This document shows, piece by piece, positions 34,000 to 44,905 of a DNA stretch of 64,000 nucleotides; positions within the stretch are counted from its first letter, which is position 1; every line of letters begins with the position of its first letter. The translations under genes and the position numbers were made by a program. Under the pieces are notes generated by a model. The model worked only from the letters and a program-made list of their open reading frames with translations, did not search any database and was not told the origin of the DNA. Origin of the DNA: Dolomedes plantarius (Eukaryota > Arthropoda > Arachnida > Araneae > Dolomedidae); NCBI GenBank assembly GCA_907164885.2, contig OU015496.1, forward strand, positions 107,707,707 through 107,771,706, in the 5' to 3' direction.

Positions 34000-34733
34000 G
34001 CGATAATTTACAATTAAAAAAATTATTTCTGTACATGCTCAGTGGCATGTTTAAATCTGGCTTTAGAAACTCACTGTTTCTGCGTATGCTCAGTGACATG
34101 TTTTAATGATAAACACGTTTATTCCGAGGAGTCTCTCTCTCTGCCATTTTTATTTTTACGATAATTATGTTTGTGAAATATAAGATTAAACCTAATAGAA
34201 ACTACTTATTTCGCGCTGTTTAATTAGCGATAATTTACAATTAAAAAATTGCTTTCTGCGCATACTCAGTGACATTTTTAAATCTGGCTTTATATACTCA
34301 CGAAGCACGATTTCAAACACATTAATTTGTTTCTGCGCATTACTATGATTCTCAACATTTGGCAATGATGTGTTGAGTATAATTTGTGTAATAGTGCATT
34401 TATTTACTAATTAGCCGTTATGTTTTGAGGTATTAACTAGTTATTATACTGACGACGATTACTCATTACTTAGATTTTATATGAAGGCCTTGTTTAAATA
34501 GTGGTCTAACTACACTTTAAAAAAAAATGGAATTTGCCTCACTTTCATATTTATACAAGTCATTTCCATCGTATTTTGAAACTGGTACGCCTCCAGCTTA
34601 TTTCTGCTGCCAACAGAGGGCATTACAAATCAGACTCCAGCAGCCATTTCTAAGCACTCATTAGACTTTAAGGCTCTGTACCTCAAAATGAACAAGAATG
34701 GAGCTGGACAGTTATTCAAATAAGATCTTCATG
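34000..34733. repeat. Interspersed repeat containing a MITE (34479-34733), inverted relative to 57585-58560
   Basis: ATTAGCGATAATTTACAATT occurs twice (about 34000 and 34205). Segments such as CACATTAATTTGTTTCTGCG and TGATGTGTTGAGTATAATTT reappear inverted around 58395-58470. The GAAGGCCTT MITE at 34479-34733 lies at the same relative place as its relative at 57585-57840, next to TAGATTTTAT, so the MITE was probably already part of the repeat when it spread. Confidence 0.6.
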
Positions 34734-35536
34734 TGTCGTGAGATAAAAGCTACATCTGCACTAATACATTCTACAAAGTGTATTTTAATTTAAATTTCCA
34801 GAGGAATTTTTAAAAAAACGATGTATATGATTTTATCACTTTTCTCCACTATTAGTTTTATTCACTTAACCGATTTGACAAGTGAGTGGATTAATTATCA
34901 CTTAGACATCTCCATTAAAACCTAAGTTCTCCACCTAAAAAAATTATTCTTTTAAAAAGCAAAACTATTATTCCTAATAGAGAACAAATAGTTACCTTTA
35001 TGAACACTTTTTACCATAAAATCAGGAAGCTAAGACAAAGAAAGATGTGAAAAACCAAAGCGGGTGAAGTAATGTTTGCTTTCGCTAAGTAAGTATCCTT
35101 TTTTATTAGGATTCTCCTGATCATAAGACTCTGATTACTTTTTATCAAGTAAAGTTTCTATAATAGTTTTCACTTATGAAATATTTTTTATGCTATTCAA
35201 ATTTCAATGAATAGAGAATCAATCCCAAAGAATTTATATTCTTAACATATTAAACATGACTGAAATAAACTGTAAAAGATGGTTCTAAAAAACTGAGACA
35301 GAGGAAATAAAATTTTACTATTTATTAGTAAATTGATCAGTATTCTTATTTCTGCTAATTGGTATGACGATATGATACGACAAAGTGTGAAGGTATAAGA
35401 TTACCCCCTGGACTGAGATTTTTTTTCGGGGGTGGGTGGGTGGGGGGAAGAGGTGTCTAGTGCAAAGTCTGGTAGCCTGATACGACTATACTCTCGAGCA
35501 ACGTCAACTTTCGATAACCCTATTTTATTAATAATA

Positions 35537-35692
35537 CAGTGGAACCTTGGTGCATAAGTTTTTAAAGGACAATTTGGCACTGAACGATACCTGCGGGAAC
35601 ATAACAAAGAAAATTATCGTCGGGACTGGATGAAATAAACTGCATATACTGGAAAACTATCATTCAGGTAACAATCGATCGAAATTCCACTG
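35537..35692. mobile_element. pogo-like MITE, 156 bp
   Basis: The left end CAGTGGAACCT and the reverse complement of the right end, CAGTGGAATTTCG, lie between TA dinucleotides (35535-35536, 35693-35694). No coding sequence is seen. Confidence 0.6.
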
Positions 35693-36436
35693 TATTGAAT
35701 ATTGATTATAATATACATTTAGTTCGTGGGTTTAATATGTATTTAAAAAGAAGGTAGTTTATCAACTTTTTCTCAAGACAAATTCTGCAGAAGAGGATTA
35801 AAATACATTAAGATAGATAAAAACAATTTGCTTATAAATAACTCTTTTAACACAAATCTTGCAAGAAAAGCACAAATCTGTTGATAAAAAGGGGTAAACA
35901 TCTCGTTCTTCGGTTGTTTCCACGTCACTGGTGGTATCTCTGTGAATGAGTTGGTTGATGGCTTGTCAAAAGAGGGAGCAAAATTTCCCCAACCTAATAT
36001 TTCTTTTGATTCACAAAACCAAGCGATTGATTTATTATGCAATTAAAAAAGATGATAGATTAAATATAGGATTAAGGCTTTAGAGTGACCTTACAACTAT
36101 TTATTAAATTCAAAGACATGGAGTCCCAGTGATTAACATCGAGCCCTTGGTGTGTCCTGCGTCCGTTTGGCCATAGGGCATAATTATGTACAGAGACACC
36201 AACAAAAAATTGCGTGATAGAAACCATTTCTCTTTTTTGTAATCTTATAGACATAACTAGAATACATCATAGATTCTGTCAGTTTTTATTGAATGAAGTA
36301 ATCATCCTTCCTACGGATTATCATCTTTATCAACACTTTTTAAGACGCGACTTGATATTGGGTTGCCCGTCACCATACGGTCGAAATACTTGGGACGGGC
36401 GTATAATTAAAAAAATATATTTTTATCAAATTACGT

Positions 36437-36437
36437 G

Positions 36438-36533
<96 letters not shown>
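36437..36533. repeat. (TA)n microsatellite
   Basis: An alternating TA tract broken by one ACACAT. It abuts the left terminus of the element at 36534, consistent with insertion into a TA target. Confidence 0.95.
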
Positions 36534-36536
<3 letters not shown>

Positions 36537-37979
36537 CGGGTGGCCATAATTAAACTGACAGTGCTCACAGTGTTCTGTAGCGCGATCTATTTGCGAGAAT
36601 GACGCCACATTTTGTAGGAAGATTAAACAAGACAGGGGACGAAGGATTCCGCGAAAAAATAAATTAGTTCCAAAAGTCACCGCTAGGGGAATATTTGGCG
36701 CTGTGTTATAAAAAATAGAGTGTTAACAAATGCAAATTAATTAAAATGATTTCCCCCAGGCATTGTCTTTGCTGAAGTGCCAGAAGGACAAAGCTGTTCA
36801 ACATGTGGCGATATTTCTCTCCGGTAACAGAACAGGTTTCCGGTCCTGTCGGGGTAATGTTCTCATAGAAGAATGGACCTACGATAAATTCCGCTGTGAA
36901 CCCACACCAAACAGTTACCTTTGGTGAATGTAAGGGAATTTCTGTGACTGCATGTGGTGATTTGTCATCCCAAATTCGGCAGTTCTGGGTATTCACAGTT
37001 CCATGCATGTAAAAGTGGGCCTCGTCTCCCCATAAGATTTTCCACGGCCAAGCATCATCCACCTCCATTCTGGCAAGAAAGGTGAGAGCAAAAGTCAATC
37101 GCTTATCATGGTCGGGGTACATTAACTCCTGTACACGGCTGATCTTGTACGGATAGAAGTTGATAATCTTTCGTAAGATTTTCCATACCGTACTGTAAGG
37201 CATATCCATATTCCGAGCTAATCCACGAGCGCTAGAGGTGGCAGCAATATTGTTTGGTCCTCTGTCGACAATCGCTGTGGCAACTGCTTAGATTGTATCC
37301 TGTGGTACAATTTTTCGTCCTCTGCCTGACTGAACCTTCAGAGAACCTGTTTTCTCAAACGTCGCAACCATTGCTTTTAGCCCATTAACTGACACAGGAC
37401 CGTTACCTTTACGCATTTTTTTGTGCGTTCTAAAAGCACGAAGAGCGGCTGACGCGTTGCACTGGTTGAGGTAAAAGAATTTGACCAGTAACGCACGCTC
37501 GACTAAAGAAGGAGACATTGCACATAAACTTTCAATCCGATTGATTCGAAACGTAACACATTGCCTTTTAAAACCCAAGCAGCTGGCACTGTGCCGATGG
37601 ATGTAACGTGAAATTTGAATAAAGAACTTCTTCTTCTGCTCAGCGTACGTGATATTGCAGATCACGAGACTTTATCGGTGTTTATGTAGATTTTACGCTT
37701 TTTTAAAAGTGTTGCCATATTGCACTTGAACTAAATAAGAAAATGTGCATAATAAAAGGTAATTTTATTTCGTATTAATTTGCGTTTGTTATCACTCTAT
37801 TTTCTATTACACAGCGCCAAATATTCCCCTAGCGGTGACTTTTGGAACTAATTTATTTTTTCGCGGAATCCTTCGTCCCCCGTCTTGTTTAATCTTCCTA
37901 CAAAATGTGGCGTCATTCTCGCAAATAGATCGCGCTACAGAACACTGAGCACTGTCAGTTTAATTATGGCCACCCGGTA
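36534..37979 (-). mobile_element. IS630/Tc1/mariner-type transposon with 207-bp TIRs
   Basis: The first approximately 207 bases (36534-36742) and last approximately 207 bases (37773-37979) are inverted repeats with few differences, starting CACCGGGTGGCCATAATTAA and TACCGGGTGGCCATAATTAA. TA borders both ends. At 1446 bp it holds a 3'-deleted transposase. Confidence 0.85.
36706..37518 (-). pseudogene. DUF4817-type transposase, one stop and C-terminal deletion
   Basis: It starts at ATG 37518 (MSPSLVERALLVKFFYLNQ), the DUF4817 helical domain: NASAALRAFRTHKKMRKG and SVNGLKAMVATFEKTGSLKV. A TAA at 37288-37290 (PQDTI stop AVATAI) interrupts it, and the same frame then continues through YSTVWKILRKIINFYPYKIS, the first catalytic Asp in ILWGDEAHFYMHG, VNTQNCRIWDDKSPHAV and SPKVTVWCGFTAEFIVGPFF to LLALQQRQCLGEI. 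The second catalytic Asp (usually QDGAPPH) and the final acidic residue are absent: the sequence runs directly into the inner edge of the left TIR. So the deletion removed roughly the last third of the gene. Confidence 0.85.
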
Positions 37980-37983
37980 TATA

Positions 37984-38262
37984 CGTAAAGAAACAGTAGG
38001 AAATAAACATCAGTGATTGTGTGAGTTATTCAACTCTGGGGTTTGAAGATAACATAATAAAAAAATGCATATAAGGTTAATCAAAGAAACTAATTTACTT
38101 TTATAACAATGATTAAGTTGTATAAGTTTATAGAAACAATTTACCAGAATAACTTATTTCTATGATACGACACTTATGACTTTTGTTAAAAGCTGTTTTA
38201 GACTCACGAGTCAGTTATATTCAAATGTTCTAATTTTAATTTCATTTGTCTTAGATTTTAAT
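37984..38262. repeat. Arm 1 of a long inverted repeat
   Basis: GGAAATAAACATCAGTGATT and, further in, TAAAAGCTGTTTTAG, ACTCACGAGTCAGTTATATT and CAAATGTTCTAATT recur inverted at 39487-39757. The arms are about 275 bp, separated by 1.2 kb, with substitutions and short indels. I see no coding sequence in the spacer. Confidence 0.85.
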
Positions 38263-39219
38263 TTCTCGAGTATATTCATTTTGCCGTATAGTTTTTCGCT
38301 ATTCTTTCCATATTCTTTAACGTTAGTTCCATATTTTTATATTGTTTTGAACTTCCTATAATGTCTTTCTCAACCAACACACACACACACACATATCATG
38401 AAAAAATAAGTAATCATAAATTACATTTATGAATTTTAGTTTGTATTTAATTTTAATGATAAGTATCATAAACAATAGTTGTTAAACTACAAAGTTATGA
38501 TTGGTAACAGAAGTGTGCTAATCCTTCTTTGGGGGCCTTAAACAAATATTTTAAGTTTCTCTAGACTCAGCACACGTATTGTTACAATTATCTGTTGCGA
38601 TTGTAATTCGTGCAGGCATTTCTAGTTTTCCCAATAAAAGTTTTAGCATCTCCTTTGTTTTGTCATTACTATAACGTTAGTACTAAAGCATAAGTGTTGC
38701 TTTCCACGCTCCACGTTTCATCGAACTCCCAAAATCTTTTGATATTTTATTGTTCGAAATCGACGAGTTGAAGATCTCATTGTTAAGTTAAGAGTGCCGT
38801 AACGAAAGTATTTGACGAAGGCACATTTCTCAAGTAAGCACCAAAATGCCTCTATTGATTTCCTTCTGTTGCCATTTATATGCCTCTAAAGTAGACAAAG
38901 GAAAGAGAGACACGAAACGCGCACTTCAAACGGTTACTTTCCTCGAGGGGAACACAATAATGAGCATTTCATAACATTGCTTAGCTTATGACACTTTGGA
39001 TTCCAAGTTGTCCGAGGTAATTAATGCTCGGGAAAGCTGAAAATTCCAAAAGCGCCTTTGTATAATGCAGAACGTGAAGTATCCAAATGTGTTATTGCTC
39101 TGCATTTAATTTTTTGAAACAGGGTTTAATTTTTATATCAAACTTGTCATTTTTTCTTAAATATTCTTATAGTTTTTCTCAAATGCAAAAGTCTGCTTTA
39201 TTTATCGATTCATGAGATA

Positions 39220-39489
39220 CAGGGTGCGGCAGAAAGAACGTTCCGATTTGGAACGTCAATAACAAAACTGCAAAGCAAGATAGACAGAGTCATCTTTTAA
39301 ACATGAGAAGTACACAAAATGCCATTGTCATCCATTAAGTTTTAAAGATTACATCAGTTAAATGACAACCGTTATTTTTGATGCAGTTTTGAAGTCTCTT
39401 TCGGAAATTTTGCATGGATCTACGGATCATGTCCCGCGGAATCACCGTGATTTCTTGAGTAATTGCTGCCTTGAGTGCTATTAAAATCT
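39220..39489 (-). mobile_element. Fragment of a DUF4817-type element: one terminus and transposase tail
   Basis: CAGGGTGCGGCAGAAAGAAC after TA (39218-39219) resembles a terminus of this element class. About 130 bases further, the minus strand reads IALKAAITQEITVIPRDMIR then RSMQNFRKRLQNCIKNNG and CHLTDVI, a typical C-terminal end of these transposases. The fragment stops where inverted-repeat arm 2 begins, so one end is missing. Confidence 0.6.
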
Positions 39490-39757
39490 AAGACAAAAGG
39501 AATTAGAACATTTGAATATAACTGACTCGTGGGACTAAAACAGCTTTTAACAAAAACCATACCTGTCATATCATAGAAACAATAAGCTATTCTGGTAAAT
39601 TCTTTCGATAAACTTATACAACTGAATCATTATTATCAAAGTAAATTAGTTTATTTGATTCACCATATATTAAAGTTTTTATCATGTTATCTTCAAACAC
39701 CAGAGGTGAATAATTCACACAATCACTGATGTTTATTTTCTGCTGTTTTTTTTTAAT
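39487..39757. repeat. Arm 2 of the long inverted repeat
   Basis: The reverse complement of 37984-38262, with about ten percent visible differences. See arm 1. Confidence 0.85.
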
Positions 39758-40245
39758 CAAACGAAACCAATTGTTATTTACTCTAGGAATTTCTGTATAA
39801 TCTTTTACTGTTATTCCTATAATTTACCTGAGTTATGTTTCCCTGAGTATCACACATTTATACAGGTATACATTAGTTTTGTTTCATTGTAAGTTATTGC
39901 TTACAACAATGATATTATCTTTAGTTAATACTGGCAAACGAAAACAACATTTCTATAAAAACATACGAGTTATTCCTTATCAGAACCTCAAACAAAGTAA
40001 AAATTATTTTGAAACAAACTTGGAAACCAAAATTGCAGCTGAAATATACTTGTGTGGTTGGCAATTAATTTGTGTACCTTGTACACGATGCCTGTTGAGG
40101 CAAAGTTACTTCCAAAAAACCATCAAGTTTCTAGATTTCCCATATGAAACACCTATTCTGAGATTCAATACCAACAAAAATGAAATCAGTGAGAAATACA
40201 GGGTTTAAAAAGGAAATGCTTAAATGTAAAAGAATGCTAACTTAC

Positions 40246-40393
40246 GTGTATATGAATCGCCAATCGCATTGGATTCGTTAACTATAGACAACTCCACTTT
40301 AATGTCGTCGCCGTAAGCATCACTAGGGTAGCTATTGAAGCTCGCTAGACGGGTGAAGAGGACATTTCTAGGTATAATGTGACCTCGGATGAC
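40246..40393 (-). CDS. Fas1: Fasciclin-1-like gene, middle of a FAS1 domain
   Basis: This is a 148-base exon. The acceptor is weak (ccttttTAAAG) and the donor good (gtaagt). It encodes VIRGHIIPRNVLFTRLASFN, then SYPSDAYGDDIKVELS and IVNESNAIGDSYT. VIRGHIIPRNVLFT matches the conserved strand after H1 in the fasciclin-1 type of FAS1 domain. It starts on a codon boundary after DKW of the previous exon and leaves one C for the next. NESN is a possible N-glycosylation site. Six diverging tandem copies of its first bases and acceptor lie directly 5' (see the array at 40370-41260). Confidence 0.93.
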
Positions 40394-41260
40394 CTTTAAA
40401 AAGGAAAAACGTCACAGAAAATTCAGTTTCCAATCGAATATGACCACTAAAAAAATGTTAGTGAATGACAATTTAGCGTTTAACATATTTTTTAATACAC
40501 ATTTAATAAGGTATTTATATGATATTAGAAAAGAGATCATTACCAGGTATAATATGACCTCAGATGACCTTTAAAAGAATAATGAAACAGGAAAGCTGAG
40601 TTTTTAATACAATAAGACTAATAAAAAGCGTTAGTGAATTACAATTTAACATTTAACATATATTTCAATACGCATTTAGTAAGATTTTTATATGATACTA
40701 GAAAAGTGGTCATTACCATGTATAATATGACCTCAGATGACCTTTAAAAGAATAACTTAACAGGAAAACAGAGTTTTTAATAGAATAAGACTAATAAAAA
40801 ACATTAGTTATGGAAAATTTAATATATATCCTGTATTTCAATACACGTTTAGTAAGGTTTTTATATGATATTAGAAAAGAGTTCATTACCAGGTATAATA
40901 TGACCTCAGATGACCTTTAAAAGGAATAACGTAACAGAAAATTCTGTTTCAAACCGAATAAGGCTAGTGAAAATGTTAGTGAATGATAATTTAATGCCTA
41001 ACATGCATTTTAATATACATTTGGTGAGGTGTTCCTGTTAAATTTGAAAAGAGGTCATTTCCACGTATATGTGATCGCGGAAGGCTTTTCAAAGGAATAA
41101 TGTAATAGGGAAATTCAATTTTCCAAGCGAAAAATGTTAGTCAAATATAATTTGAAAGTCATCTTACATTTTCATATACATTTAGTAAAGTTTTCAGATG
41201 ATTACGAGTAAAACTCGCATTTCTAGATATCTCCGATGACCTTTGAAAAGAAAATGTATC
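40370..41260 (-). repeat. Tandem array of exon-start plus acceptor, six units of about 173 bp
   Basis: The sequence at the exon start (plus strand GGTATAATGTGACCTCGGAT then GACCTTTAAA) recurs at about 40560, 40733, 40906, 41073 and 41230 as GGTATAATATGACCTCAGAT and more diverged forms. Spacings are 175, 173, 173, about 171 and about 157. Between units, TTAGTGAATGACAATTT and TTTATATGATATTAGAAAAG also repeat. Each unit carries the equivalent of the first roughly 25 exon bases and the AAAG acceptor. In units 2-4 the third codon, CGA in the true exon, reads TGA. Confidence 0.93.
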
Positions 41261-42995
41261 TCTGAGATTAGGTCGAAAAAGGTCGATTTTAATTGGACTA
41301 ATTAAAGGCTAATCGTTACTCAATTTAAGCTTTAATGTTCTATTAATAATGTTTTCAGGTGATGCATATAACAATAATATAGATGATCTACAAAAGGTTT
41401 ATGCGGAAGGATATTTTCAATAAAGAAATGTTTAACATTCTCTCCGGTTTTATACTAAGTAACACTGTTTTCTCAATTTGCACTCCTTTAGATAATTTTA
41501 AAAATTCAAAATGATCTAATAAGTATTTTAATTTTTTCAACATGCCAAACATTTCAAGCGAATTTTGCAACAATAGTCGCTTGTATAAATACATATGCCT
41601 TTATGAGCACTTTAAACTACACGATTCAAAAGATTTTTTTTAACAGGCAGATAAAATATCAACCAGTTTTAAAATATTACCCATTAACCGCTTAATGCAC
41701 AGTTCCGGGTCTGCACGGGCGACGTTTGTTTCCAGAATTGTGAAACTCCGTGAATAGCGCTCTTTACACGTACGTTCTTTCCCGCGTGAAATGGAAACGA
41801 TTATGGAAACTTTATGGAAACGATTTTGATAATTACGTTTTATGTATAAATGCCATATTTTTTGCGGCGATTTGCTTCTATCTGATAGCCATGGTTCTTG
41901 GCAAGAGCTCTACCTCGAATTTTCCAATGAAATTAAAATTTTTCTTAGCACTGTCATGTCAATTTTACACCACTCCTCTTGAACAGTTTTCCAAACTCCG
42001 TTCAGTGTTCTTGGATGCCGTTTTCGTAAGGGTCACTTTAATAAACTGAAAGCACAAAAGTCCCTTGGAGAAGGTACCTTTGTGATTTTACAGGTATTTC
42101 AGCAATATGATTTAGCAAAAAAGCAGATGAACTTTATATTTAAACATCTTTTTTAACTTCAAACCTTTATGAATGATTTTACTCACAGTGCCGGAAGACA
42201 TTCCTAGTTTCGATGCAACTGATCCTTGAGTCGACGGATTTTCTTTTAGGATCAGAGACACTACTTTCTTGATATTTACCTGCGTTCGAACAATCTTAGG
42301 ATGAGGTTTCGCTGTCACGTTTTCAATTTTACTTTCAGTTAGACTTTTTTTCCATTCAAATTAAATATATTATCTATACCTTTCTTTTAAAATGCCATAA
42401 CCGTGATTTTTACACCGCTTCATAATTTGTTGAGACGAATCTTTTTCCTCGGAAAGACCAGTTACGTAACCTTCGAGCTATCTGTCAATTTTAGGAACAA
42501 TTTTCTAAATCAATCTTTTATTTTGCATTTCAATCAAAACAAAACAATACCATACAATTATTCTGAACTTGCCAAATGTTTATCTTAAAATGCAATCGAC
42601 AAAAATAAATTACAAAATCGTTTCCATAAAGTGAGAGCGACCTTCTGGAAAACCGCTTTGTACACACTATTTGACCGTGCCGTGTCGACGCATGCAGGGA
42701 AAGAACTCTAGGGCCAAAAGTCGACTTCGATTTTTAAACAAAGAGTACAATGTGTAATTCTTAATAACAATTTGTAAGAAGCGGAGAACATGATCTTCAA
42801 AATTTTACCTCCTTTATTGAAATTTGGTTAAGAGTATGAAGGGGGGAAATATGATTGCCAGAAAAAAAAAATCATCCTCTAGAAATAACATACTTATATG
42901 ACTGGACGATAGGAAACATTTTGCTATATACTCTTTATTTGCGTCTGCTGAATGAAGAAATAAATATCACTTATAATAAATAGCATATGTCTTAC
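40394..42995 (-). other. Fas1: Intron between FAS1 exons 42996-43128 and 40246-40393
   Basis: This intron is 2.6 kb. Up to about 41260 it is the decoy-acceptor array. It also holds a solo MITE end at 41755-41786 and a transposase HTH relic at 42112-42360. I see nothing recognisable in 41261-41754, 41787-42111 or 42361-42995. Confidence 0.85.
42112..42360 (-). pseudogene. Helix-turn-helix fragment of an IS630/Tc1/mariner transposase
   Basis: VTAKPHPKIVRTQVNIKKVV then SLILKENPSTQGSVASKLG and MSSGTVSKIIHKGLKLKKMF resembles the DNA-binding N-terminus of IS630-type transposases (R-T-x-x-N-I-K-K-V, then a helix-turn-helix, then L-K-L-K). The catalytic domain is missing: the frame meets a stop after HLLFC. 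No termini were identified. Confidence 0.55.
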
Positions 42996-43128
42996 CCATT
43001 TATCTACTTCTTGCTGCCTATTGAGACTATGTCCTACGCCAGCTCCTACTGGAAGGAAGAATGTGTGGTTTCCTTCGCGAAGGAAAAGCTCCTCCAACCC
43101 TTCGTGCTTCACGCGCGAGTTGAAAGCG
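42996..43128 (-). CDS. Fas1: Fasciclin-1-like gene, H1 region of a FAS1 domain
   Basis: This is a 133-base exon with acceptor gttctcttccag and donor gtaaga. It reads AFNSRVKHEGLEELFLREGN then HTFFLPVGAGVGHSLNRQQE and VDKW. HTFFLPVGAGV is the H1 motif in the form used by fasciclin-1-type domains. Its first base completes Ser with AG from 46130-46314, and it ends on a codon boundary, which the exon at 40246-40393 continues as VIRGHIIP. Its first 44 bases and acceptor are repeated three more times upstream (43085-44390). Confidence 0.92.
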
Positions 43129-43178
43129 CTGGAAGAGAACACAAAAAGCTCAGTGTCAAAATGCATGCCAAACAGTAA

Positions 43179-43368
43179 GGGCCTGTTCACATAGGAGTCC
43201 GTTGCGTAAGGAAAACATGACGTTGAGACGAAAATAAACCAATCATATGCCTCTAAACGATTAGCAATGAAATTTTTAACGCCTATGATTGGTTTATTTT
43301 CGTCTCAACGTCATCTTTTCCTTAACGCAACGCAACGCAACGCAACGGACTCCTATGTGAACAGGCCC
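43179..43368. mobile_element. PIF/Harbinger-type MITE, 190 bp
   Basis: Terminal inverted repeats of about 70 bp begin GGGCCTGTTCACATAGGAGT on both ends, with ACGTTGAGACGAAAATAAAC deeper in. A TAA duplication is at 43176-43178 and 43369-43371. A (GCAAC)n stretch lengthens the right arm. It is absent from the other three units of the array. Confidence 0.88.
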
Positions 43369-43731
43369 TAACGGTATTACAAAAAACGCGTTATCACCAG
43401 GTGTGTGTTTAGAAACTTAGAAAATCGGAAATCAGATTAAAGAGAATACATCGCTTTCTGATCACAACTTTTGCGGGGAAGAAATTTTTTTTTCAAACAT
43501 TGTGCGATTTCTTAATTAAATTAAATGTGTCTTTATATAAATAGCATTAAGCATGTAAAGCTCTTACAATCCTTTGTATTTCACGTTCGAGCTGAAAGCG
43601 CAGGAAGAGAACACAAAAATCTTAGAGTGTCAAATTACATGTCAAACAGTAACGACATTAGAAGAAACGCATCATCACCGGGTGTATGGTAAGTGCCATA
43701 GATACTGAAAACTTGGAAAATCGGAATTTAA

Positions 43732-43905
43732 GGCTCGGTGCACACTAGCGATCCGGTGTCGTTTCGGCACCGCACTTGCGATCAAGAGTACAATAGCGTT
43801 GAACTAACCGACGACGTCTGTGTGAGTCGGTTAGTTCAACTCTATGTACTTCTGATCGCAACTGCGGTGCCGTAACAACACCGGATAGCTCGTGTGCACC
43901 GAGCC
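43732..43905. mobile_element. Second PIF/Harbinger-like MITE, 174 bp
   Basis: The left end GGCTCGGTGCACACTAGC and the reverse complement of the right end, GGCTCGGTGCACACGAGC, pair, and the arms extend to GTTGAACTAACCGAC and its inverse at the centre. A TAA duplication is at 43729-43731 and 43906-43908. It differs in sequence from the MITE at 43179 and occupies a different position in the next array unit. Confidence 0.85.
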
Positions 43906-44905
43906 TAAGATTAAAGAGCATACATCGCTGTGTGATCATAATTTTTGCGGGGAAGAATTTTTTCAAATATTTTGTAATATCATTTTCGTCAAATGTGTCT
44001 TTATACAATTATCCTTATGCCTATAAAGTTCTTCTTACCCTTTGTGCTTCACTCGTGACTTGAAAGCGCTTGAAAAGAACACAAAAATCTCACGTGTCAA
44101 AATACATGTCAAACAATAACGATATTACAAGAGACGCTTTATCATCAGGAGTATGGTAAGTGTCATAGATACTGAAACTGAGAGAAACGGAAATTCGCTA
44201 AGCAGCATCCATCGCTTTCCGTTGATAATTTTTGCAGGGAAGTTTTTTCTTAAATATTTTGCAATTTTTTTGTGCGCCTTTAGATAAATATCATTATACC
44301 TTTAAAGCTCTTCCAACCCTTCGTGTTTCAAGCGCGAGTTTGAAGCAACTGGAAAAGACAACAAAATGCTCGTAGTGTCAAAAAGCATATACAATATATT
44401 TAAATAGAGGAACATGTAAACATATGACGGATTAAGCTGAAAAAAAACTTGTTATAGTTAACTAACAATTGGAATGGTTTCAAATATTTTGCCTGATTCA
44501 TCGTACTTTTTAATCCAGGGGAGTCCAAGCGAGACACGTGTTATTCCAAATAGCCGTCTATGCTTTAAAAAATACCGTAAAACTCTTCAAACGTTTTAAA
44601 AATTATTACATGTAAATATAAAATATCGTTCATTCAAATAAGTATACATCTTACATAGATTTTAAGTTTTACACCTGGAAAAAAGTCGTAAAATCTTTTT
44701 GAGGACCATGTTGATAGTGCTGATTTCAATGCTGATTTGAATTTCATACAGAGCTTTTGTCATCTACGGATAATCAGCAAACTAGGAAATACACCCCATG
44801 TTTTGATTGTATTATTCACTTAGCTCCAACTAAATGCAACGTTGTTGTGATTTTAAGCAGTTTGGATTTTAAACAGTTGCGAGTTGTTACAACCTTAATT
44901 TAAAA

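Larger units (their letters stand above)
32674..40245 (-). other. Fas1: Intron between FAS1 exons 40246-40393 and 32490-32673
   Basis: This 7.6-kb intron contains MITEs at 32981-33260, 34479-34733 and 35537-35692, an IS630/mariner relic at 36534-37979, a long inverted repeat (37984-38262 and 39487-39757) and another relic at 39220-39489. I see nothing recognisable in 33261-34000, 34734-35536, 35693-36436, 38263-39219 or 39758-40245. Confidence 0.85.
43085..44390 (-). repeat. Tandem array of exon-start plus acceptor, four units of about 280 bp
   Basis: Plus-strand AAAGCTCCTCCAACCCTTCG plus the rest of the exon start, the acceptor and about 235 bp of intron recur from 43557, 44025 and 44304. 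Raw spacings are 472, 468 and 279. Removing the MITEs at 43179 and 43732 leaves 279, 291 and 279. Copy 2 has lost the acceptor AG (TG); copies 3 and 4 keep it. Downstream motifs such as CATCGCTTTC and TTTTGCGGGGAAG also repeat. Confidence 0.93.

Noticed and set aside
36426..36680. Open frames with long Ile-Tyr runs (also at 50449-50679 and 62938-63234)
   Set aside because: These are translations of (TA)n microsatellites.
39879..40208. 109-codon plus-strand open frame
   Set aside because: It resembles no family, is antisense in an intron next to a FAS1 exon, and its composition is typical of chance AT-rich frames.
43745..44008. 87-codon minus-strand open frame
   Set aside because: It runs through the MITE at 43732-43905 and array sequence; there is no protein similarity.
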